Positions 44,622 to 52,946 of a stretch of 64,000 nucleotides of DNA are shown here, in pieces (position 1 is the stretch's first letter; each line of letters opens with the position of its first letter). The position numbers and the translations under genes were made by a program. The DNA is from Rhodobacter sp. Its GTDB lineage: Bacteria > Pseudomonadota > Alphaproteobacteria > Rhodobacterales > Rhodobacteraceae. Where the stretch lies: contig JAIXRW010000005.1 of NCBI GenBank assembly GCA_027484985.1, positions 95,378 to 159,377 on the forward strand. Reading direction: 5' to 3'. The notes below the pieces were generated by a model, which was given only the letters and a program-made list of their open reading frames with translations, made no database searches and had not been told where the DNA came from.

Positions 44622-45481
44622 CGCGCCATCCCCATCCGCACCAGCACCCGCCGTTCGATCAGCCCGACAATGGCGACCAGCGCCGCCGCCACCAGCGCCG
44701 CGGCAAAGAGTGCTGCCCAAATTTGCACGGTCTGGCCATAATAACTGCCCGACAACAGCCGCGCCCCCAGCCCCGCCACGGCCCCCGTGGGCAATTCGCC
44801 CACGATGGCCCCCACCAATGATGCCGCGATGCCAACCTTCAGGCTGGTGAACAGATAGGGCATCGACGAGGGCAGGCGCAGCTTGCCAAAGGTCTCGGCC
44901 CCCGTGGCGTTATAGGTTTTGAGCAGATCAAGCTGCATCGCATCAGGGCTGCGCAGGCCCTTCACCATGCCCACGACGACCGGAAAGAAGGACAGGTAGG
45001 CCGAGATGATCGCCTTTGGCACCAGTCCCTGCACCCCGACCGAATTCAAGACCACGATGATCATCGGCGCGATGGCAAGGATCGGAATGGTCTGGCTGGC
45101 AATCGCCCAAGGCATGACCGACAGGTCCATGGCGCGGTTGTGAATGATCCCCACCGCCAGTAGGATGCCCGCCCCCGTGCCGATGGCAAAGCCCAGAAGC
45201 GTGGCCGAAAGCGTGACCCAGCCGTGATAGACCAGCGATTTCTTCGAGGTGACCTTCATCCCGAAGGTCGATTTCACCAATTCCGCCACCACCTGATGCG
45301 GCGCGGGCAGGACGGGGCGTTCCAGCGTCATGGTCTGCGGCAGGGCTTGCAGGAACGACACCTCGGCCCCGTCGCGGGCGGCCTGGTCATAGACCCAGGC
45401 GCGGTTCATCCAGACGGCGGCGGCATACCACAGCGCCACGATGGCGGCGATCACGGTCAGCACGGGAAGAATACGGTTCAT
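44618..45481 (-). CDS. ABC transporter permease (SsuC/TauC-like)
   Basis: A 287-residue permease, paralogous to the following one: TIPILAIAPMIIVVLNSVG, EAA-region KGLRSPDAMQLDLLKTYNAT and SLKVGIAASLVGAIVGELPT. It has an unusually long first periplasmic loop (residues about 25-75, YDQAARDGAEVSFLQALPQT) compared with typical TauC. The ATG at 45481 overlaps the small DMT gene (ATGA). Confidence 0.9.
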   Translation of the reverse strand: MNRILPVLTVIAAIVALWYAAAVWMNRAWVYDQAARDGAEVSFLQALPQTMTLERPVLPAPHQVVAELVKSTFGMKVTSKKSLVYHGWVTLSATLLGFAIGTGAGILLAVGIIHNRAMDLSVMPWAIASQTIPILAIAPMIIVVLNSVGVQGLVPKAIISAYLSFFPVVVGMVKGLRSPDAMQLDLLKTYNATGAETFGKLRLPSSMPYLFTSLKVGIAASLVGAIVGELPTGAVAGLGARLLSGSYYGQTVQIWAALFAAALVAAALVAIVGLIERRVLVRMGMAR

Positions 45482-45813
45482 CCCCGCCCCCCCTGCGGCC
45501 ATGCGATCAGCGCGACCGAGACGATGCCCAGTACCACCCCCGCCATCTGCACCGGCGACAGCTTTTCCCCGAACCACAAGACCCCGATCAAGGCCAGCAG
45601 CACCAGTTGCACGACCGAAGATATCGCCACCGCCAGCGCAAGGCCCCCTTCGCGCATCACGCGCACCATGATGAGGTTACCGATCAGGAACAGGCCCAGC
45701 GCGCCCGCCAACGCCATCCACAACCCCGATGCGGAATAGCTGCGCAGCACGGAATTTGCCGCGACAAAGGCCGCCATCGCGGCAGCAAGCCAGATCAATC
45801 CGCCCCCGCTCAT
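45478..45813 (-). CDS. EamA/SMR-like four-helix transporter protein
   Basis: A 111-residue membrane protein of the drug/metabolite transporter superfamily, single EamA-like half: four hydrophobic segments (LIWLAAAMAAFVAANSVL, LWMALAGALGLFLIGNLIM, LAVAISSVVQLVLLALIGVL, MAGVVLGIVSVALIAW) and the typical FGEKLSPVQMAG motif before the last. It probably dimerises. Its place inside an ABC importer operon, overlapping on both sides, is unusual; it could export a catabolic by-product. Confidence 0.8.
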   Translation of the reverse strand: MSGGGLIWLAAAMAAFVAANSVLRSYSASGLWMALAGALGLFLIGNLIMVRVMREGGLALAVAISSVVQLVLLALIGVLWFGEKLSPVQMAGVVLGIVSVALIAWPQGGRG

Positions 45814-45950
45814 GCGCCCGCCCCCGTTTCATCCTTGCCCAAATACTCGGTCACGCCGCTGGCCCGCGCATGCACGGGCGCAAAACGGGGCGCAGACGCT
45901 TTGCGCGCCACGGAACGGGTCGGCTTTGGCAGGTCGCGACTGCGTGCCAT
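45810..45950 (-). CDS. Possible 46-residue ORF between ABC ATPase and EamA-like gene
   Basis: Too short for the ORF track. The ATG at 45950 is one base after the ATPase stop, and the TGA overlaps the start of the EamA-like gene (ATGA), matching the coupled style of the operon. The predicted protein is basic and Ala/Arg-rich (MARSRDLPKPTRSVARKASA...). Its C-terminal EYLGKDET is encoded by a copy of the type B intergenic repeat core (CATCCTTGCCCAAATACTC at 45831), so the ORF may be a read-through of repeat-derived DNA and not an old gene. No family recognised. Confidence 0.4.
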   Translation of the reverse strand: MARSRDLPKPTRSVARKASAPRFAPVHARASGVTEYLGKDETGAGA

Positions 45951-45951
45951 G

Positions 45952-46752
45952 TCACACCTCATCGCCATGCCCTGCCCGCAGCCCTTCGCGCACGCGATGG
46001 GCGATTTCGATGAATTCGCGGCTGTCGCGGATGTCGAGGGGGCGTTCTTTCGGCAAGGGGCTGTCGATGATGTCGGTGATCCGGCCGGGGCGCGGGGACA
46101 TCACCACGATCTTGGTGGACAGATACACCGCTTCGGGGATGGAATGGGTGACGAAGCCGATGGTCTTTTCCGTCCGCGCCCACAGCTTGAGCAATTCCTC
46201 GTTCAGACGGTCGCGCACGATCTCGTCGAGCGCGCCGAAGGGTTCGTCCATCAGCAATATGTCGGCATCAAAGGCCAAGGCGCGGGCGATGCTGGCGCGT
46301 TGCTGCATGCCGCCCGACAATTGCCACGGAAATTTCTTGCCAAAGCCCGCCAGTTCGACCAGATCGAGCACGCGTTCAACCCGCTCGGCCTGTTCGGCCT
46401 TGGAAAATCCCATGATTTCAAGCGGAAGGCGGATATTGCCCGCAATCGTGCGCCATGGATAAAGCCCCGCCGCCTGAAACACATAGCCGTAGGCCCGCGC
46501 CTGCCGCGCCTGATCGGGGGTCATGCCGTTCACTGTCAGGCTTCCGCCCGTGGGGTGTTCCAGCGCCGCGACACAGCGCAGGAATGTGGTCTTGCCGCAG
46601 CCCGAGGGGCCGATGAAGCTGACGAAATCGCCCTTGTTCACCGTCAGGTTCACATCGCGCAGCGCATGGACCGGGCCGTCGGCCGTCTGGAACACCAGAT
46701 CCAGCCCCTTGGCCTCGATCACCGGTGCGGCCTTTGTCGTCATATCCTTCAT
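45952..46752 (-). CDS. ABC transporter ATP-binding protein (SsuB/TauB-like)
   Basis: A 266-residue ATPase of the NMT1-type importer: Walker A GPSGCGKTT, Q-loop YVFQAAGLYPWRT, signature QLSGGMQQR, Walker B ILLMDEPFGALDEI and switch FVTHSIPEAVYLS. ATG chosen at 46752 (MKDMTTKAAP), with a second in-frame ATG 3 codons on; the 106 extra codons in the ORF track run through the divergent cupin gene. First gene of the cluster; the upstream gap has an inverted repeat CCATGG-N6-CCATGG at 46768-46785. Confidence 0.92.
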   Translation of the reverse strand: MKDMTTKAAPVIEAKGLDLVFQTADGPVHALRDVNLTVNKGDFVSFIGPSGCGKTTFLRCVAALEHPTGGSLTVNGMTPDQARQARAYGYVFQAAGLYPWRTIAGNIRLPLEIMGFSKAEQAERVERVLDLVELAGFGKKFPWQLSGGMQQRASIARALAFDADILLMDEPFGALDEIVRDRLNEELLKLWARTEKTIGFVTHSIPEAVYLSTKIVVMSPRPGRITDIIDSPLPKERPLDIRDSREFIEIAHRVREGLRAGHGDEV

Positions 46753-46874
46753 GCGTCCCCGTCTTTCCCATGGTCTGTGCCATGGCTGCCTGTTCTTGCG
46801 GGCAAGCCCGGCCTTTGCCTGCGGCCCCCGAATCGTGCAACCCTGACGCGACATCCCTGCCGGAAAGTCCCGCC

Positions 46875-47288
46875 ATGACCGACACACCGCCCGTCTGCCG
46901 CAAGCTGACCCCGTCTTCCGACCAAAGCTATGCCGGAAAACAGGGGTTCTCCTATTTCGAAGGCATCGCCCGCGAAAGCACGGGCGCGCAGGGCATCTGC
47001 ATGCATCTGCTGGCCATTCCGCCCGGCGGCCGCGCCAAGGCGCACAAACATGCAACCCACGAAACCGCAATCTACATGCTGGACGGTGTCACGGTGATGT
47101 ATTGGGGCCAGGCGCTTGAACACCGGATGGAGGTGGCGGCGGGCGACATGCTCTATATCCCCGCCGACATGCCGCATCTGCCGTTCAACCCCGGCCCGGG
47201 CCATGCACGCGCCGTCATCGCGCGGACCGATCCGCACGAACAGGAAAGCGTGGTTCTTCTGCCCGAGCTGGAGCATCTGGTGCCCTAG
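46875..47288 (+). CDS. Cupin-domain protein
   Basis: A 137-residue single-domain cupin. The first metal motif is GGRAKAHKHATHETAIYMLDG and the second lies around AGDMLYIPADMPHLPFN, giving His/His/Glu/His ligands for a metal. Oxygenase, isomerase or binding roles are all possible. It is divergent from the importer and converges on hydA, sharing a CTAG in which TAG is the stop on both strands. The ORF track's extra N-terminal 50 codons lie in the promoter gap. Confidence 0.82.
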   Translation: MTDTPPVCRKLTPSSDQSYAGKQGFSYFEGIARESTGAQGICMHLLAIPPGGRAKAHKHATHETAIYMLDGVTVMYWGQALEHRMEVAAGDMLYIPADMPHLPFNPGPGHARAVIARTDPHEQESVVLLPELEHLVP

Positions 47289-48739
47289 ACCCCCGTCGCC
47301 GGAATGCCCGTGCGGATCACGGGGCGCGGGGCGGTCAGGTCTTTCCATTTGGCCAGCGCGCGGTTCACGCTGGGGCGCGGCTCGCGGGCGACGAATTTGC
47401 CCCAGCCTTCGCGGCCGTCGATCTTGCCTTCGGTCACGGCCACATGGCCGCGTGTGAGGGTAAAGCGCGGCAGGCCCGTCACTTTTTGCCCCTCGAACAC
47501 GTTGTAATCGATGGCCGATTGCTGGGTCTTGGCGGAAATGACCTTTTCGGCCTTGGGGTCCAAAACCACCAGATCGGCATCCGCCCCCACCAGCACCGCG
47601 CCCTTCTTGGGATACATGTTCAGGATTTTGGCGATATTGGTCGAGGTGACGGCCACATATTCCTCGGGCGTCAGGCGGCCCGTGGCCACGCCATGCGTCC
47701 AAAGCATGGGCATGCGGTCCTCAAGCCCCCCCGTCCCGTTCGGGATCTTGGCAAAGTTGCCCACGCCGAACCGCTTCTGTTCGGTGGTAAAGGCGCAATG
47801 GTCGGTCGCCACGCAGGACAGGCTGCCCGATTGCAGGCCCGCCCAAAGGCTGTCCTGATGGTTTTTGTTGCGGAAGGGGGGCGACATGACGCGGCGGGCG
47901 GCATGGTCCCAGTCGGGGTGGAAATATTCGCTTTCGTCCAGCGTCAGGTGCTGGATCAAGGGCTCGCCCCAGACGCGCTTTCCGGCCTGCCGCGCGCGGC
48001 GGATCGCCTCATGCGCTTCCTCGCACGAGGTGTGGACGACATAAAGCGGCACGCCCGCCATATCGGCGATCATGATGGCACGGTTGGTCGCCTCGCCCTC
48101 GACGGCGGGCGGGCGGCTATAGGCATGGCCTTCGGGGCCGGTATTGCCTTCGGCCAGCAGCTTGGCGGTCAGTTCGGCCACCACATCGCCGTTTTCGGCA
48201 TGGACCAGCGCAACCCCGCCCAGATCGCCCACGCGGCGGAAGGAATGGAACATCTCGTCATCATTCACCATCAGGGCGCCCTTATAGGCCATGAAGTGCT
48301 TGAAACTGGTGATGCCGGATTTGACCGCATCCTCCATATCGTCCCAGACCTTCTGGCCCCACCATGTCACCGCCATGTGGTAGCTGTAATCGCAATGGGC
48401 GCGACCCGATTTGTTGTGCCACATCTGGGCTGCATCCATCAGCCCCTGCCCCTGCCCCGGCAGGATGAAATCGACCACCATCGTCGTGCCGCCCGATAGC
48501 GCCGCGCGGGTGCCAGATTCGAAATCATCCGCCGAATAGGTGCCCATGAAGGGCATCTCAAGATGCGTATGCGGGTCGATCCCGCCGGGCATGACATAGC
48601 AGCCCGTGGCATCCAGCACCTCGCCCCCGGTCAGGTTCGGGCCGATTTCGGTAATCACCCCGTCCTCGATCCGCACATCGGCCTTGTAGGACAGGTCGGC
48701 GGTCACGACCGTGCCGTTCTTGATGATCTTCGAAGCCAT
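47285..48739 (-). CDS. hydA: Dihydropyrimidinase / D-hydantoinase
   Basis: A 484-residue cyclic amidohydrolase opening dihydrouracil or dihydrothymine to N-carbamoyl-beta-amino acids. The metal site is complete: GGIDPHTHLEMP, the carboxylated Lys in SFKHFMAYKG, His in LVHAENGD and VVHTSCEEA, and the final Asp in CVATDHCAF. MPFMGTYSADDFESGTRAAL is typical of the bacterial enzymes. GGGAGAGACGAG precedes the ATG. It lies downstream of the carbamoyl-amidohydrolase gene on the same strand, with a type A repeat in the gap. Confidence 0.94.
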   Translation of the reverse strand: MASKIIKNGTVVTADLSYKADVRIEDGVITEIGPNLTGGEVLDATGCYVMPGGIDPHTHLEMPFMGTYSADDFESGTRAALSGGTTMVVDFILPGQGQGLMDAAQMWHNKSGRAHCDYSYHMAVTWWGQKVWDDMEDAVKSGITSFKHFMAYKGALMVNDDEMFHSFRRVGDLGGVALVHAENGDVVAELTAKLLAEGNTGPEGHAYSRPPAVEGEATNRAIMIADMAGVPLYVVHTSCEEAHEAIRRARQAGKRVWGEPLIQHLTLDESEYFHPDWDHAARRVMSPPFRNKNHQDSLWAGLQSGSLSCVATDHCAFTTEQKRFGVGNFAKIPNGTGGLEDRMPMLWTHGVATGRLTPEEYVAVTSTNIAKILNMYPKKGAVLVGADADLVVLDPKAEKVISAKTQQSAIDYNVFEGQKVTGLPRFTLTRGHVAVTEGKIDGREGWGKFVAREPRPSVNRALAKWKDLTAPRPVIRTGIPATGV

Positions 48740-48770
48740 CTCGTCTCTCCCTGCAAGGGCGCGCCGCCCT

Positions 48771-48822
48771 CATTTTCTGCCCAAAAATATCCTCGGGGGG
48801 TGCGGGGGGCAGACGGCCCCCC
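48771..48822. repeat. Intergenic palindromic repeat, type A
   Basis: CATTTTCTGCCCAAAAATAT followed by CCTCGGGGGG and a G6/C6 hairpin (GGGGGGCAGACGGCCCCCC), nearly identical to the right half of the repeat at 2817. It occupies most of the 93 bases between two co-directional genes of the pyrimidine pathway. Confidence 0.8.
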
Positions 48823-48832
48823 GCCGCCAGCC

Positions 48833-50083
48833 TCAGGAAACCACCTCTGCCACTTCAAGCACCGAATGAAGCAGCACATCGGTGCCCGCAGCCGCCCATT
48901 CAGGGGAAATCTCTTCCGCCTCGTTATGGCTGAGGCCATCCACGCAAGGACACATGACCATGACGGTCGGGGCCACGCGGTTGATCCAGCAGGCGTCATG
49001 CCCCGCGCCGGACACGATATCCATATGGGAATATCCCAGCTTTTCCGCCGATTGGCGAACGATCTTCACAAGGTTCGCATCAAAGGTGACGGGATCGAAA
49101 TGTCCCACATCCTCGATGCTGCATCCCAGCCCCAGTTCGGCGGCCACGGCATGGGCCGCGCGCATCACCTCGGCCTTCATCGCGTCAAGCTTGGCCTGTT
49201 CGGGGCTGCGGATATCGACGGTGAAAACCACCTTGCCCGGAATGACGTTGCGGCTGTTGGGAAACACCTTGACCTGCCCCACCGCGCCCACGGCATTGGG
49301 CAGGTGGCTCATGGCGATCTGGTGGACGCGTTCGGTGATGCGGGCCATGCCGAGGCCTGCATTGACGCGCATATTCATCGGCGTGCTGCCTGTATGCGCA
49401 TCCTTGCCTGTCAGGGTAATCTCCAGCCACCACAGGCCCTGCCCGTGGGTGACGACGCCGATGGTCTTGCCCTCGGCCTCGAGGATCGGGCCCTGTTCGA
49501 TGTGCAACTCCAGCATCGCATGCATCTTGCGCGCGCCGACCGCCTCGTCGCCCACCCAGCCGATGCGGGCGAGTTCGTCGCCGAACCGTTTGCCATCCAT
49601 ATCGGTGCGGCCCTTGGCGTAGTCCTCGGTATGGATGCCCGCAAAGACGCCCGATGCCAGCATGGCGGGGGCGAAGCGGGCGCCCTCTTCATTCGTCCAG
49701 TTCGTCACCACGATGGGGTGCTTGGTCCTGATGCCCAGATCGTTCATCGACCGCACCACTTCCAGCGCGCCCAGCACGCCCAGAACCCCGTCATATTTCC
49801 CGCCCGTGGGCTGGGTATCAAGGTGGCTGCCCATATAAACGGGCAGCGCCGCAGGGTCGGTGCCCGCGCGGGTGAAGAACATGTTGCCCATGGTATCGAC
49901 GCCCATGGTCATGCCCGCGGCCTCGCACCAGCGTTTGAACAGGTGGCGGCCTTCGTTATCGGCATCGGTCAGGGTCTGGCGGTTGCAGCCTCCCGCGATA
50001 CCGGGGCCGACCAGCGCCATCTCCATCAGGCTGTCCCACAGCCGTGCCGAATTGATGCGAAGGTTTTCGCCGGGTGCCGACAT
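48833..50083 (-). CDS. N-carbamoyl-beta-alanine / N-carbamoyl-L-amino-acid amidohydrolase (M20 family)
   Basis: A 416-residue Zn-dependent hydrolase of the hydantoinase/carbamoylase family, releasing NH3 and CO2 from the carbamoyl product of HydA. The metal motifs are YMGSHLDTQPTGGKYDGVLG and WTNEEGARFAPAMLASGVF, with a dimerisation-domain segment LTGKDAHTGSTPMNMR and final His in DGLSHNEAEEISPE. Its place beside hydA, preA and preT indicates beta-ureidopropionase as the main activity. The ATG at 50083 faces the RutR-type operators. Confidence 0.92.
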   Translation of the reverse strand: MSAPGENLRINSARLWDSLMEMALVGPGIAGGCNRQTLTDADNEGRHLFKRWCEAAGMTMGVDTMGNMFFTRAGTDPAALPVYMGSHLDTQPTGGKYDGVLGVLGALEVVRSMNDLGIRTKHPIVVTNWTNEEGARFAPAMLASGVFAGIHTEDYAKGRTDMDGKRFGDELARIGWVGDEAVGARKMHAMLELHIEQGPILEAEGKTIGVVTHGQGLWWLEITLTGKDAHTGSTPMNMRVNAGLGMARITERVHQIAMSHLPNAVGAVGQVKVFPNSRNVIPGKVVFTVDIRSPEQAKLDAMKAEVMRAAHAVAAELGLGCSIEDVGHFDPVTFDANLVKIVRQSAEKLGYSHMDIVSGAGHDACWINRVAPTVMVMCPCVDGLSHNEAEEISPEWAAAGTDVLLHSVLEVAEVVS

Positions 50084-50160
50084 CTGGAACTCTCCCTGTG
50101 GTCGGGTCTCTGCCGGACCTTTACCACGCCGCCAAAGGCTAAGTTGAACGACTCGTTTTC

Positions 50161-50208
50161 TGACCGTATGGTCAAGTCACAGCGCACCACAACCTGACCA
50201 CATGGTCA
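50161..50208. promoter_or_regulatory. Two RutR-type operators, divergent promoter region
   Basis: Two palindromes, TGACCGTATGGTCA (50161-50174) and TGACCACATGGTCA (50195-50208), lie 34 bases apart centre to centre between the divergent carbamoyl-amidohydrolase and TetR genes. The second matches the E. coli RutR operator core (TGACCA-N2-TGGTCA) exactly, and the first differs at one base. Either RutR-like regulator encoded nearby could bind here. Confidence 0.75.
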
Positions 50209-50227
50209 ACGAAAATTCCCGGGGTCC

Positions 50228-50875
50228 ATGCCAGCATCTGCCCAAATCCCGCGCAACAAATCGGCCCGCCGCACGGAAATCAGGCGCGAGAATGAACGGC
50301 TGATTCTCGACGCCGCCGAACGTGTCTTTGCCGAGGCGGGCTTTGGCGGGGCGACGATGCAGCTGATCGCCGATCTGGCGGGGCTGCCCAAGGCGAACCT
50401 GCATTACTACTTTCCAACCAAAGAGGCGCTTTATCGCCGCGTGGTGCGAAACATCTTTGAAATCTGGCTGGATGCGGCATCCACCTTTGACGGGGCGGAA
50501 GACCCCGCCACGGGGATCGGCGGCTATATCGACGCCAAGATGGAAATCTCGCGCCGCCATCCGCACGGGTCCAAGGTCTGGGCGGCCGAGGTGATGCAGG
50601 GCGCGCCGGTCATTCAGGATTACCTTGAAACCACGCTGAAAGACTGGACTGACGGGCGTATCCGCGTGATCCAGGGCTGGATCGACCAGGGCCGCATGGC
50701 GCCGGTGAATCCGCGCCACCTGCTTTACATGCTCTGGGCCACGACGCAGCATTACGCCGATTTCGGCCACCAGATCGAAACCCTGAACCACGGCGCCCCG
50801 CTGACGGAACGCCAATGGGCCGAGGCAAAGGCTTCGGTCAAAGCCATCATCCTGCGCGGCATCGGTGCCGCCTGA
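50228..50875 (+). CDS. TetR family regulator, RutR-like
   Basis: A 215-residue TetR regulator. N-terminal HTH: ILDAAERVFAEAGFGGATMQ with LIADLAGLPKANLHYYFPTKEALY. The C-terminal domain is of the YcdC/RutR type (HPHGSKVWAAEVMQGAPVI, then LLYMLWATTQHYADFGHQIE). It is preceded by two RutR-type operators, so it probably autoregulates and controls pyrimidine catabolism with uracil or thymine as effector. A second, closer RutR homologue is encoded at 54318. Confidence 0.87.
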   Translation: MPASAQIPRNKSARRTEIRRENERLILDAAERVFAEAGFGGATMQLIADLAGLPKANLHYYFPTKEALYRRVVRNIFEIWLDAASTFDGAEDPATGIGGYIDAKMEISRRHPHGSKVWAAEVMQGAPVIQDYLETTLKDWTDGRIRVIQGWIDQGRMAPVNPRHLLYMLWATTQHYADFGHQIETLNHGAPLTERQWAEAKASVKAIILRGIGAA

Positions 50876-50889
50876 CCATAGGAACCGCC

Positions 50890-51342
50890 ATGGACCTTTC
50901 CGATTTCGACGCCGAAGCCGCGCGCCTGATCCTGCCCGAATTCACCGAGGAAACCGCCCTGCGGCTGGGGCTTACGGTGGTGAACATGGCCACGCAGGAA
51001 AAGATGCCCATCGTGGTGAACATCCGCACGCCCGACCGCACGCTGTTCCATTGCGCCCTGCCCGGATCGGCGCCGCTGAACGACACCTGGGCGCGGCGCA
51101 AATCGAACACGGCCTTTGCCTTTCGCCTGGCGAGTTTCCACGCCCAAGCCGTGATGAAGGCCAAGGGCGAGGATATCGCCAAGCACGGCCTGAACCCCGC
51201 CGATTACGCGCCGCAGGGCGGGGCCGTTCCCATCGTGGTGCAGGGGGCGGGCATGGTCGCCTGCCTGACCGTTTCAGGCCTGCCGCAGGCCGAAGATCAC
51301 GCGCTGGCGGTGCGGGCGATTGCCACGCTGTTGCCCGACTGA
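50890..51342 (+). CDS. UPF0303 family protein (heme-degrading-domain-like)
   Basis: A 150-residue protein of the UPF0303/COG4702 type, related to the HbpS/GlcG fold: ALRLGLTVVNMATQEKMPIV, TPDRTLFHCALPGSAPLN and NTAFAFRLASFHAQAVMKAK. The ATG at 50890 follows AGGA by 6 bases, 14 bases after the regulator stop, so it is likely in the same transcript. Function in this locus is unknown; annotation as heme-degrading is only by family name. Confidence 0.8.
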   Translation: MDLSDFDAEAARLILPEFTEETALRLGLTVVNMATQEKMPIVVNIRTPDRTLFHCALPGSAPLNDTWARRKSNTAFAFRLASFHAQAVMKAKGEDIAKHGLNPADYAPQGGAVPIVVQGAGMVACLTVSGLPQAEDHALAVRAIATLLPD

Positions 51343-51407
51343 ACCGCACGTTTTCTGCGAATATACCCGCCATGCGCCCAAGCATGCGCCCGTCGCTGCG
51401 GTTGCAA

Positions 51408-51507
51408 GATGAGTATTTGTACAAGGGTGAAACAGGCATGTTTTCATCCTTGTCCAAATACTCCGGGGGGAATCGGCCAAGGGCCGATGGGGGGCTGCCC
51501 CCCCCCC
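51408..51507. repeat. Intergenic palindromic repeat, type B, two facing copies
   Basis: GATGAGTATTTGTACAAGGG at 51409 faces CATCCTTGTCCAAATACTC ending at 51463, forming an inverted repeat; then CCGGGGGGAATCGG, and GGGGGGC / GCCCCCC hairpin to 51507. Same family as 34038, 54945 and 61923. It occupies the middle of the 284-base gap between the UPF0303 and aminotransferase genes; the remainder shows nothing recognisable. Confidence 0.75.
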
Positions 51508-51626
51508 TTTCCTGCGCCATCGGCGGGCACGAACCATGCGGCAAAGCCGACATGGCCTGTCGGTGAACCGTTTGACCCCGTGCCCCCTTCCGCGCCACCC
51601 TGCTGCCAGACAGACGGAGCATGCCC

Positions 51627-52946
51627 ATGACCAACACCTCGCAATCCTTGTTCGACCGCGGCATGAAGGTGCTGGTGGAAGGCGTCTCGTCCGCCTCGCG
51701 CGGGCCGGCCACCTTTGGCGGCGCGCCGCGCTATATGAGCCACGGCAATGGCGCGCGGCTTTATGATGTGGACGGGCGGGAATACATCGACTGGATGATG
51801 GCTTTTGGCGCCCTGCCGCTTGGCCATGCCCATCCGGCCATCGTGGAAACCGTGACGCGCGAGGTTGCGCGCGGCACGCATTTCGCGACCGCGCTCGAGG
51901 TCGAGGTGGAAGTGGCTGAAATGCTGGTGGCGCTGCTGCCCCATGTCGACAAGGTGCGCTTCGCCAATACCGGAACCGAGGCCGCCATGGCCGCCTTTCG
52001 CCTGTGCCGCGGCCATACGGGGCGGCGCAAGATCATCAAGTTCGAGGGGCATTACCACGGCTGGTGGGATGCGGTGCTGGTCAACACCAACCCCTATCCG
52101 CCCACGCTGCTGGGCCACCCCAACGACCCGATCCGCATTCCCGACAGCTCGGGCATCCCCGAAGAGGCGTGGAAGGATACCATCGTCGTCCGATGGAACG
52201 ATTTCGAGGCGCTGGAAGCGGCGATGAAGCTGCACGGGGCCGAGGCTGCCTGCGTGGTGACCGAAGGGGTCATGTCCAACATGGGCGTCATTTCCCCGAA
52301 GCCCGGCTATCTGCTGCGCATGCAGGAGCTGTGCCGCCAATATGGCGCGCTGTTCTATCTGGATGAAACTGTCACCGGCTTCCGCCTTGCCGCAGGCGGC
52401 TGCGCCGAGCTTTACGGGCTGACCCCCGATATCACCACCTATGGCAAGGCCGTGGGCGGCGGGCTGCCCATGGCCTTTATCGGGGGGCGCGCCGATGTGA
52501 TGGCGGGGCTTGAATGGGGCAAGGTGCTGCATTTCGGCACCCACAATGCGGGCCGTCTGGCGCTGCATGTGACCAAGACCATGCTGGAAACCATGCTGGC
52601 CGACGATCAGGCGGGGTTCCGGCGCATCAAGGATCTTGGGCTGAAGATGACGGCCGAATTGCAGCGTGTGGCATCGGGCACCAACCGCCACGGCATGATC
52701 GTGCAGGGCGTCAATTCGATGTTCCAGATCTTCTTCACCGACCAGCCCGAGATCACCGATTTCCGTGATTTCTGCACCCATGTGGACCGCGTGAAATTCC
52801 GCAACTTCGTGCTGCGGCTGTTCGACAAGGGGGTTTACATGAACCCCTCGGCCACGCTGCATTCGCTGTCGTCCATCGTGCATAGCGAAGCCGATATCGC
52901 CGCCACCGCCCGCGCCGTGGCCGAGGTGCTGGACGAAATGCCTTGA
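51627..52946 (+). CDS. Class III aminotransferase, glutamate-1-semialdehyde-aminomutase-like
   Basis: A 439-residue PLP enzyme. It has FANTGTEAAMAAFRLCRGHT (phosphate-binding region), FEGHYHGWWD, the PLP-pyridine Asp in LFYLDETVTGFRLA, and Lys in TYGKAVGGGLPMAF. The scaffold is that of GSA aminomutase, but several beta-amino-acid transaminases share it. In a pyrimidine-degradation locus the likely substrate is beta-alanine or beta-aminoisobutyrate; this is inference. The ATG at 51627 is preferred to 51621 because the GGAG lies 7 bases upstream of it. Its stop overlaps the next gene (TTGA). Confidence 0.82.
   Translation: MTNTSQSLFDRGMKVLVEGVSSASRGPATFGGAPRYMSHGNGARLYDVDGREYIDWMMAFGALPLGHAHPAIVETVTREVARGTHFATALEVEVEVAEMLVALLPHVDKVRFANTGTEAAMAAFRLCRGHTGRRKIIKFEGHYHGWWDAVLVNTNPYPPTLLGHPNDPIRIPDSSGIPEEAWKDTIVVRWNDFEALEAAMKLHGAEAACVVTEGVMSNMGVISPKPGYLLRMQELCRQYGALFYLDETVTGFRLAAGGCAELYGLTPDITTYGKAVGGGLPMAFIGGRADVMAGLEWGKVLHFGTHNAGRLALHVTKTMLETMLADDQAGFRRIKDLGLKMTAELQRVASGTNRHGMIVQGVNSMFQIFFTDQPEITDFRDFCTHVDRVKFRNFVLRLFDKGVYMNPSATLHSLSSIVHSEADIAATARAVAEVLDEMP

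Noticed and set aside
51627-52946. Annotation as heme-biosynthetic HemL
   Set aside because: The scaffold is GSAM-like, but the context is pyrimidine degradation and the gene is coupled to a P5CR-like reductase, so a beta-amino-acid transaminase is at least as likely.
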